A DNA stretch of 11,883 bases. It comes from Methanobacterium sp. (lineage in GTDB: Archaea > Methanobacteriota > Methanobacteria > Methanobacteriales > Methanobacteriaceae). The translations under genes and the position numbers were made by a program. Location: the NCBI GenBank assembly GCA_030539815.1, contig JAUNXM010000053.1, positions 1-11,883 of the forward strand, given 5' to 3'. Within the stretch, counting starts at the first letter, position 1, and the number at the start of each line of letters is the position of its first letter. The notes beneath the pieces are model-generated. The model was not told where the DNA came from. It searched no databases and was given only the letters and a program-made list of their open reading frames with translations. This document shows, piece after piece, positions 6,870-11,883 of this stretch.

Positions 6870-6928
6870 AGATCTTTAGGTAGGATCTAGATCTTAGGTA
6901 AGTAACATTCCAGATAGAGGTAACATTC
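6870..6928. repeat. Degenerate 18-19-base direct repeats upstream of B2
   Basis: AGATCTTTAGGTA at 6870 recurs as AGATCTTAGGTA at 6889, 19 bases on. GTAACATTC at 6902 recurs at 6920, 18 bases on, with AGATAGAGG before it. Together they look like about three decayed units of the type AGAT..AGGTAA..ATTC. They may be a slippage product or another protein-binding array. Confidence 0.5.
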
Positions 6929-6932
6929 TTGA

Positions 6933-6943
6933 TATATTATATA
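6933..6943 (+). promoter_or_regulatory. Candidate TATA box of the B2-exporter operon
   Basis: TATATTATATA is centred about 50 bases before the B2 ATG, predicting a start near 6963 and a leader of about 26 bases. A more distal promoter next to operator element 3 is an alternative, giving a leader of about 200 bases. Confidence 0.45.
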
Positions 6944-6988
6944 GGAAAATTACAGACTGTAGTACATAGATCTTAATCGAGTACCACC

Positions 6989-7408
6989 ATGTCAGTAATT
7001 TCAAGTTTCCTAAAGTTACCCCCCGGGGAAAAGAAAATTGCCTTAGAATCAATATTATGGGTAATCAGGATAAGAATCATGCTCTGGATATATCCTTTTC
7101 CCAAAGTTCAAAGTAAAGTACAGGAAAAAGTCATAAAACATGACTCTACCCCGGGACATGTAATTACGATGCCACGGCTCAAAATCATAATCGTGGCAGC
7201 ATCCCGATATGTGCCCAGAGCCACTTGTCTTGTGCAGGCACTGGCCGGGTATATCTTATTCTCCAAATATGGTTACAGTACATCCATCAAAATAGGGGTT
7301 TTAAATGAGAATGGGGAATTTGAAGCACACGCCTGGTTAGAACACGGGGAAAAAGTAGTATTAGGGGAATCAGAAAAAAATTTCACCACCATACTGGGTA
7401 TTGATTGA
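6989..7408 (+). CDS. Lasso peptide biosynthesis protein B2 (leader peptidase)
   Basis: This 139-residue protein matches the free-standing C-terminal half of McjB, a transglutaminase-like cysteine protease (Transglut_core3 type) that removes the lasso leader. The N-terminal part, FLKLPPGEKKIALESILW, has the hydrophobic helix pattern usual in B2 proteins. The catalytic Cys80 sits in the ATCLVQALA motif and His114 in EAHAWLE. The third residue of the triad is normally Asp; the nearest acidic residue here after His114 is Glu127 in VVLGES, so either Glu serves or the alignment needs checking. There is no N-terminal RRE domain, so a separate B1 protein is needed. The ATG lacks a clear ribosome binding site. 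The exporter starts 32 bases downstream, so the two are very likely co-transcribed. The expected substrate is the precursor at 1937-2047, cut between Lys19 and Gly20. Confidence 0.9.
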   Translation: MSVISSFLKLPPGEKKIALESILWVIRIRIMLWIYPFPKVQSKVQEKVIKHDSTPGHVITMPRLKIIIVAASRYVPRATCLVQALAGYILFSKYGYSTSIKIGVLNENGEFEAHAWLEHGEKVVLGESEKNFTTILGID

Positions 7409-7440
7409 GTTCGAAAACATTTTTTTGGAGTTAAAAAGGG

Positions 7441-9225
7441 ATGTTAAATGCAAAATATTTCAAAGACAGCCTACTTGGCCAGTTCACCCAGAATTTAACC
7501 AGCTTAATGCCCAGAAAAGTGGTACTGGCTTTAACCTTAATGGTTTTGTTAAGTCTTAACGAGGCAATAAGTCTGTTGATACTGGTACCCTTACTGGGAC
7601 TGGTTGGTCTGGATGTGGGTCAGGGTGCACTGGGACAGATCGATGGACTGGTATCTGCCTTTTTTGTATACTTAGGTGTGCAACCGTCACTGGTGATGAT
7701 CTTAATCATCTACGTGGTGGTAATCAGTATCAGTGCCTTTTTAACCAGATACCAGACCCTGCAAACCTCCCAGATCCAGTACCAATTCGCCAACCACCTC
7801 CGGAAAAGACTCTACAATTCCATCACCAACTCCAATTGGTTGTTTTTTTCACGTATGAAATCATCCAGCCTGGCCCATGCCCTGACCAATGAGATTGACC
7901 GGATAAGCACCGGAACTGGTCAGTTTTTAACTTTCATTGCCAGTATCATGATCCTGGTGGTTTACATCATCTTCGCCCTGGAACTGGCTGGTGTTTTTAC
8001 AGGAGTGATATTTGCAGTGGGGATAATCATTCTATTAATTTTAAGGAGAAGAGCCAGCCGGTCCCGGACCAGTGGTGAGGAGATAACCACCACCACCCGG
8101 GATTTATATTACTCCATCTTGCAGCACCTGGATGGTATGAAGACCATTAAAAGCTTTGGAATGCAGGATGAGAACAAAAAAGTCTTTGAGGATCAGTCCA
8201 ATCAGGTGACCAGTAACTACTTGGAAGCTATCACAAGTTATGCCGATGTAAAGCTACTCTTTGACGTGGGAACGGTGGTGGTTCTGGCAGTGATGGTGTT
8301 CTTTTTGATTGAAGTGGTCAAGTTACCCACTGCCAGTCTATTTTTGCTGATTTATTTATTTGTACGGATGATTCCACGGTTTTCAAGCATTCAAAGGGCT
8401 TACCAGTACTTCATTAACATGTTACCTGCATTCGGAAATGTATACAGTCTTGAAGAGCAGTTTTTAGTTAATTCAGAGTCTGAGGAAAGAGATAATGCCT
8501 CGGTTGATTTAAAGGATTCCATTAAACTGGAAAATGTTTCTTTTTCCTATGGGGATGAAGAACACTTCACTCTAAGTAATATGAACCTGGAACTACCAGC
8601 CGGTAAGACCATTGCCCTTGCCGGACCATCCGGGGCGGGTAAAAGTACGGTGGCTGATCTGGTGATGGGACTCATCAGTCCCGACCAGGGAACGGTGACT
8701 GTGGATGGCAAACCCATTACCCATAATTCTGTTGCTTCCTGGAGAAAACGGATTGGCTATGTAGCCCAGGAAACATTCCTCTTCAACGAAACCATCCGGT
8801 TTAATCTAAAACTTGCCAAGCCTGATGCCAGTGAAGATGACCTTAAAGAAGCTCTAAAGATGGCCGCAGCGTACGATTTTGTCAGTAAACTCCCTGAAGG
8901 TATGGACACTGTAATCGGGGATAGAGGTGTTCGATTATCTGGGGGAGAAAGACAACGATTGGCACTGGCCAGAGCACTTTTAAGGAAACCTTCACTTCTC
9001 ATTATGGATGAAGCAACCAGTAACCTTGACTCAGAAAATGAAAAGAAAATATTAAAGGCCATTGATGATCTTCATGGTGAGGTAACCATTCTCATGATCG
9101 CCCACCGAATTTCAACCATTAAAAATGCAGATATTATTTATTTAATTGACAAATCGGAAATCATGGAAAGTGGTACTTGGCAGGAGTTATCTGATAAAGG
9201 GATATTCGTGGACCTTACAGTTTAG
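7441..9225 (+). CDS. ABC exporter of the lasso peptide (D protein)
   Basis: This is a 594-residue half-transporter, a membrane domain fused to an ATPase, expected to work as a homodimer that pumps the finished lasso peptide out and gives self-protection. Hydrophobic segments occur around residues 27-57, 68-100, 160-203 and 270-310. The ATPase domain starts near 355 with all motifs intact: Walker A GPSGAGKST at 395-403, Q-loop Gln443, signature LSGGERQ at 499-505, Walker B LLIMDE at 519-524 and switch His555. No C39 peptidase domain is present, which fits a pathway with a separate B2 protease. GGAG at 7427-7430 lies ten bases before the ATG. The role in lasso export is inferred from position directly behind B2; the family is certain. 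Confidence 0.9.
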   Translation: MLNAKYFKDSLLGQFTQNLTSLMPRKVVLALTLMVLLSLNEAISLLILVPLLGLVGLDVGQGALGQIDGLVSAFFVYLGVQPSLVMILIIYVVVISISAFLTRYQTLQTSQIQYQFANHLRKRLYNSITNSNWLFFSRMKSSSLAHALTNEIDRISTGTGQFLTFIASIMILVVYIIFALELAGVFTGVIFAVGIIILLILRRRASRSRTSGEEITTTTRDLYYSILQHLDGMKTIKSFGMQDENKKVFEDQSNQVTSNYLEAITSYADVKLLFDVGTVVVLAVMVFFLIEVVKLPTASLFLLIYLFVRMIPRFSSIQRAYQYFINMLPAFGNVYSLEEQFLVNSESEERDNASVDLKDSIKLENVSFSYGDEEHFTLSNMNLELPAGKTIALAGPSGAGKSTVADLVMGLISPDQGTVTVDGKPITHNSVASWRKRIGYVAQETFLFNETIRFNLKLAKPDASEDDLKEALKMAAAYDFVSKLPEGMDTVIGDRGVRLSGGERQRLALARALLRKPSLLIMDEATSNLDSENEKKILKAIDDLHGEVTILMIAHRISTIKNADIIYLIDKSEIMESGTWQELSDKGIFVDLTV

Positions 9226-9247
9226 ATTGGATAAAAATAAGAATAAG

Positions 9248-9664
9248 CTAATATTGTCCCTTTGCGGATAAGATTTTAACCTCGTATCTGGTTATATTTT
9301 TATCAGGATCAGGAAAACTGGCATAAAAGTACGATGATCCTTCTGAAGGTATATTTTTTGGTTCTATGTAAGGATCATCCTTAACTGCAAAAACACTACC
9401 ATTTGACGTAAAGGTAGTAATTCTTAACTTAAGATCCAATGCTTCGTAAGGGTTTTCATTGTAGACATATCCACTAATAGCATATCTGGATTCGTTAGTT
9501 TCGCTGCGATTCCCTGTGGTGTTGTTTAAAATTTTAATAGCATCCATAGAGATTTTCTTTTCACCCCATGTACTATTAGAGGTGGTGTTTTCAATACAAC
9601 CTGAATTTAGAATTATTCCGATTAAAATTAAAAACATCAGAATAGTAATTCTATTATTATTCAT
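9248..9664 (-). CDS. Small putative lipoprotein with FxLYD-like domain
   Basis: A 138-residue protein begins MNNNRITILMFLILIGIILNSGC: a short N-terminus, a hydrophobic helix and a lipobox-like LNSGC, so it is probably lipid-anchored and faces outward. Residues about 60-135 have the spacing of FxLYD-type beta-sandwich domains (ISGYVYNEN, LRITTFTSNGSV, then SSYFYASF). Several Asn-x-Ser/Thr sites suggest glycosylation at the cell surface. I chose the ATG at 9664, which leads straight into the signal sequence; an in-frame TTG at 9688 would add eight residues. It converges on the exporter with 22 bases between. Its function is unknown; its place inside the lasso locus leaves room for a role in immunity or binding, but nothing in the sequence shows that. 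Confidence 0.75.
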   Translation of the reverse strand: MNNNRITILMFLILIGIILNSGCIENTTSNSTWGEKKISMDAIKILNNTTGNRSETNESRYAISGYVYNENPYEALDLKLRITTFTSNGSVFAVKDDPYIEPKNIPSEGSSYFYASFPDPDKNITRYEVKILSAKGQY

Positions 9665-9765
9665 TTTAATCTTCCCATCTACATACAATGATAAAAAAAT
9701 TTCTATACTTACATTCTATATCTTACATGAAATTCATTTTTTTTATAACTCTGATTTTCATAATT

Positions 9766-9785
9766 TATAACATAATATTGTTATA
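9766..9785. repeat. Perfect inverted repeat TATAACA-N6-TGTTATA
   Basis: Seven-base arms flank a six-base spacer, a layout similar to the operator sites upstream of B2 but with a different sequence. It lies about 100 bases upstream of the lipoprotein start and may be an operator, though AT-rich DNA yields such palindromes by chance. Confidence 0.45.
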
Positions 9786-9823
9786 TTTTATGTTTTCTAT
9801 AGGGATTTGTAAATAAAGGAATT

Positions 9824-9849
9824 GGTTATAATAATTGGAATTATTAACC
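9824..9849. repeat. Inverted repeat with 11 paired bases per arm
   Basis: GGTT and AATAATT pair with AATTATT and AACC around a GG centre, with a two-base bulge (AT) in the left arm. It could be an operator or a hairpin; it has no T-run that would make it a terminator. Confidence 0.4.
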
Positions 9850-9941
9850 TAATTAAGATCATTATTTAAATTTGTTCTCACACAAATGATTATTTAACTA
9901 CTAATTCCGGCCAATTTTGGGGCATTATTAATTTTTAGGCA

Positions 9942-9962
9942 ATAAATCATTTACTGATTTAT
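9942..9962. repeat. Inverted repeat ATAAATCA-N5-TGATTTAT before the nucleotidyltransferase promoter
   Basis: Perfect eight-base arms with a five-base spacer lie 12 bases upstream of the candidate TATA box at 9975-9985. The position is right for an activator or repressor site of the nucleotidyltransferase gene. Confidence 0.45.
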
Positions 9963-9974
9963 GATATAAACATT

Positions 9975-9985
9975 TTTAAATATAT
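9975..9985 (+). promoter_or_regulatory. Candidate TATA box of the nucleotidyltransferase gene
   Basis: TTTAAATATAT is centred about 32 bases before the ATG at 10012, predicting a transcript start a few bases before the start codon. No Shine-Dalgarno sequence is present, so translation would be near-leaderless. Confidence 0.45.
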
Positions 9986-10011
9986 TAAATATGAGTTATA
10001 TAAAAAATTAG

Positions 10012-11175
10012 ATGTCTTATTTAAATGAGAAAGATTTTAATTTGAGTAAGGAAGAAGAAATCTTACTTCATTGTGCTAGAACAAAAGTAAATGAAAAAAT
10101 AAAGAATAAAATTATTGATCTGCTTAATTCTGATATTGACTGGGATTATTTGATAAATTTAGCCTCGCACAACAGACTAATGCCCTTATTAATTCATAAT
10201 ATTAATTTTATCTGTCCTGAATTAATTCCCGATAATTTTTTAGTTTATTTTAAAAAGTTTTTTTATGATAATGCAACTAAAAACTTGTTGTTTGAAACAG
10301 AACTAATAAAAATAATGAAATTATTAGAAAGTAATGGCATTAAGTCGATTACTTATAAGGGGCCTGTCTTATCACAGATTGCTTATGGTAACATTACTCT
10401 CCGCCAATTTCGAGATGTTGATATTTTTGTTAGAAAATCAGATGTAATAAAAACACTGAAACTGATGAACTCTTATGGATATGAATTATATCCACATGTT
10501 TCTATAGAAAATTCACTTTATATGAAATTAGACAGTGAATACAGATTTAAAAGTAATTCTGGAACATTAATTGAAATTAATTGGAATTTTTCTGGTAATT
10601 ATTTTCCATTAACAAATAATAGGGTCCTATTTGACAATATTCAATTATATAAAATCAATAATGAAATTCAAGTTTCTGTTCCTTCCCAGATTAATCATTT
10701 TTTAATGCTTTGCATTCATTGTGCAAAACATGATTGGGATAGATTATCATGGATTTGTGATATATCTGAATTCATACAAAATGAAACTATCAATTGGGAA
10801 GAAACTATTCTATTAGCTAAAGAATTGGGGGTTAAAAGAATCTTGCTAATTAATATATCTTTGGCGAATAATCTTTTTGGTTTAAAAGTTCCTGAACTAC
10901 TTTGGCCTCATATAAAAGAGGATCCTATTGTATTGCCACTTTCAATTGAAATAAAAAATAGAATATTTGGCAGAACATCCTTTTCTCTTATCAATCGATT
11001 ATTTTTTAACTTAAAAATCCGTGAAAATAAGATGGACGGCTTAAAATCTATTATTAATGGATTCGTTAAACCTTCAATAGTTGATTATGAAAAAATAAGA
11101 TTACCTGAATATTTGTTTTTCTTTTATGTATTTATTCGGCCATTTTTATTAATTATAAGATATACATTAATTTGA
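10012..11175 (+). CDS. Nucleotidyltransferase family protein (NTP_transf_5 type), lasso tailoring candidate
   Basis: This 387-residue protein matches the uncharacterised nucleotidyltransferase family PF14907. The key block is GIKSITYKGPVL (residues 109-120), then Tyr125 and Arg131, then RDVDIFV with Asp135 and Asp137 as the likely metal-binding pair; Glu188 in IEINWNF may be the third acidic residue. A helical region with HCAKHDW..LSWICDI (237-251) follows, as is usual in the family. Proteins of this family occur in lasso clusters of Firmicutes such as those for paeninodin and pseudomycoidin, where they accompany a kinase acting on the C-terminal residue. Here the lasso tail also ends in Ser, but no kinase gene is visible. 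Composition is very AT-rich (about 25% GC) compared with the exporter. It is separated from the exporter by the opposite-strand lipoprotein gene and has its own promoter-like element. Confidence 0.82.
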   Translation: MSYLNEKDFNLSKEEEILLHCARTKVNEKIKNKIIDLLNSDIDWDYLINLASHNRLMPLLIHNINFICPELIPDNFLVYFKKFFYDNATKNLLFETELIKIMKLLESNGIKSITYKGPVLSQIAYGNITLRQFRDVDIFVRKSDVIKTLKLMNSYGYELYPHVSIENSLYMKLDSEYRFKSNSGTLIEINWNFSGNYFPLTNNRVLFDNIQLYKINNEIQVSVPSQINHFLMLCIHCAKHDWDRLSWICDISEFIQNETINWEETILLAKELGVKRILLINISLANNLFGLKVPELLWPHIKEDPIVLPLSIEIKNRIFGRTSFSLINRLFFNLKIRENKMDGLKSIINGFVKPSIVDYEKIRLPEYLFFFYVFIRPFLLIIRYTLI

Positions 11176-11260
11176 TATGGCTAATTTTAGTATTACTATT
11201 TCAATTTATTAGTTGTGAGTAACCATATAATTCCTAAAATTCTAATTCTACAACCATAAG

Positions 11261-11270
11261 TTATATATTA
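11261..11270 (+). promoter_or_regulatory. Candidate TATA box of the glycosyltransferase gene
   Basis: TTATATATTA is centred 26 bases before the ATG at 11292, which again puts the predicted transcript start on the start codon. No ribosome binding site is seen. Confidence 0.5.
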
Positions 11271-11291
11271 ATAAAATTTCAAGAATGAGAT

Positions 11292-11883
11292 ATGGTTCAA
11301 ATCCAAGAATTTATTGCTAAATTTAATATTAATCAAAAAAAAATAGTTTTTTGTGATATATTTGATCCAATACCAATAAATAGTGGTGGAGATTGGTATC
11401 GGTATTACCTTTTAGATGAGTTGTCATTAGAAAATAATTTAATTCATATTTACACGAATATCATTAATAAAAAAGGATATAACCCCAAAAAAATAAATTT
11501 TCAAAGAAAACACTTAAAAGGAGGAACAATTCTTAACTCTATTTTTAAAAAGATCTCTCCTAAAATTGAATTAATTAAACCAGAATTTCTATGGAATAAA
11601 TCAGAATTAAAGAATATTGAAGCAGATATCATTTTTACTATTGTAGAAACTTATCATATAGCTAAATATTTATCTAAAAGGAATCACGCTCCAATTATAT
11701 TGATCATGCATAACTTGGAGTGGGAATATTTAAAAAATATAGGTTCTAAATTTTATATGCCCATGAAATGTTATGAAAATTATGTAATAAAAAAAGTCGA
11801 TGGTATTATTGCAATTTCTTCTCATGAAATGGAATACGTTACTAAAAAAACGGAATCGGAGATTTTTCATATTCCTCCCAAAT
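11292..11883 (+). CDS. Glycosyltransferase (GT-B/GT4-like), N-terminal part, cut by window end
   Basis: The first 197 codons are present and open to the window edge. The translation has the GT-B acceptor-side features: PINSGGDWYRYYLLDEL at about residues 28-44, a mid-domain HNLEWEYL (about 140-147), and ENYVIKKVDGIIAISSHEMEYV before the expected hinge, in which 'D-x-hydrophobic-xAIS' is typical of GT4-like enzymes. The sugar donor site lies in the missing C-terminal half, so the substrate cannot be told. It starts 116 bases after the nucleotidyltransferase stop, on the same strand and with the same very low GC, so the two may have travelled together. It may decorate the lasso peptide or belong to a surface-polysaccharide locus that continues to the right. 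Confidence 0.78.
   Translation, partial: MVQIQEFIAKFNINQKKIVFCDIFDPIPINSGGDWYRYYLLDELSLENNLIHIYTNIINKKGYNPKKINFQRKHLKGGTILNSIFKKISPKIELIKPEFLWNKSELKNIEADIIFTIVETYHIAKYLSKRNHAPIILIMHNLEWEYLKNIGSKFYMPMKCYENYVIKKVDGIIAISSHEMEYVTKKTESEIFHIPPK

Larger units (their letters stand above)
6458..6988. other. Divergent control region between adhesin and B2 genes
   Basis: These 531 bases hold no convincing gene on either strand; the only open frames are a few codons long. They do hold promoter elements for both directions, three copies of a TGTGA-N6-TCACA palindrome each preceded by TTATAA, a 31-base tandem duplication, and a set of degenerate 18-19-base repeats close to the B2 gene. The region therefore looks regulatory throughout. 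Confidence 0.75.
9665..10011. other. Divergent AT-rich intergenic region with several inverted repeats
   Basis: No gene is seen here on either strand; the open frames are under 20 codons and none has a lasso leader motif. It holds three clear inverted repeats (listed separately), a weaker one, ATTTGT-N6-ACAAAT at 9870-9887, and a TATA-like element before the nucleotidyltransferase. It separates two divergent genes, so it should hold promoters for both. Confidence 0.6.

Noticed and set aside
6853..6879. Eight-codon frame ATG...TAG (MGTIDPDL) upstream of B2, considered as a second lasso precursor or leader peptide
   Set aside because: It is too short and lacks the Tyr-Pro-Leu-Gly-Thr leader pattern and a ring-forming core.
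8757..9062. 101-codon minus-strand frame inside the exporter gene
   Set aside because: It is antisense to the conserved ATPase motifs (signature and Walker B), which fully account for the sequence.
9226..9247. Terminator between exporter and lipoprotein
   Set aside because: The 22 bases are A-rich with no T-run on the plus strand and no hairpin, so no terminator can be supported.
9516..9770. 84-codon plus-strand frame over the lipoprotein signal region
   Set aside because: It is antisense to the lipoprotein, made mainly of Ile, Phe and Leu from AT-rich codons, and has no family features.
9888..9950. Short minus-strand frames in the gap before the nucleotidyltransferase, checked as extra precursors
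   Set aside because: The best is 18 codons (MIYCLKINNAPKLAGISS) with no ribosome binding site, no conserved Thr at -2 and no acidic residue at a ring position.

Overview
The window looks like the chromosome of a methanogenic archaeon, most likely Methanobacterium or a close relative. Supporting signs are archaeal TATA elements (for example TTTATATA read on the minus strand at 6588-6595), several genes whose TATA box lies about 26-32 bases before the ATG with no ribosome binding site between (leaderless style), a giant DUF11-type adhesin-like surface protein, and strong AT-richness in part of the sequence. The genus is inferred from gene content, not from a marker gene.

The main content is an archaeal lasso-peptide biosynthetic locus in an unusual layout. 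From left to right it has a lasso cyclase of the asparagine-synthetase fold (54-1931, +); a previously easy-to-miss 36-residue lasso precursor on the opposite strand, ending 5 bases from the cyclase stop (1937-2047, -); a 1438-residue adhesin-like protein (2141-6457, -); a 531-base divergent control region carrying three copies of an operator-like palindrome; a lasso leader peptidase B2 (6989-7408, +); an ABC exporter (7441-9225, +); a small lipoprotein (9248-9664, -); a nucleotidyltransferase of the type often found in lasso clusters (10012-11175, +); and the start of a glycosyltransferase that runs off the window (11292-11883, +).

The proposed pathway is as follows. The precursor has a 19-residue leader with the YxxP...L...G...T signature and a 17-residue core GAWEGGNDGIPGRYADS. 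The B2 protease would cut after Thr-Lys, the cyclase would join Gly1 to the side chain of Asp8 (an 8-residue ring), and the ABC protein would export the product. The nucleotidyltransferase, and possibly the glycosyltransferase, may decorate the tail, which ends in Asp-Ser. The RRE/PqqD-like B1 protein that normally delivers the leader is not visible in the window.

Base composition is mosaic. The first ~420 bases of the cyclase gene, B2 and the exporter are moderately GC-rich, whereas the rest of the cyclase, the nucleotidyltransferase and the glycosyltransferase are very AT-rich. This suggests that the pieces of this locus have different histories.
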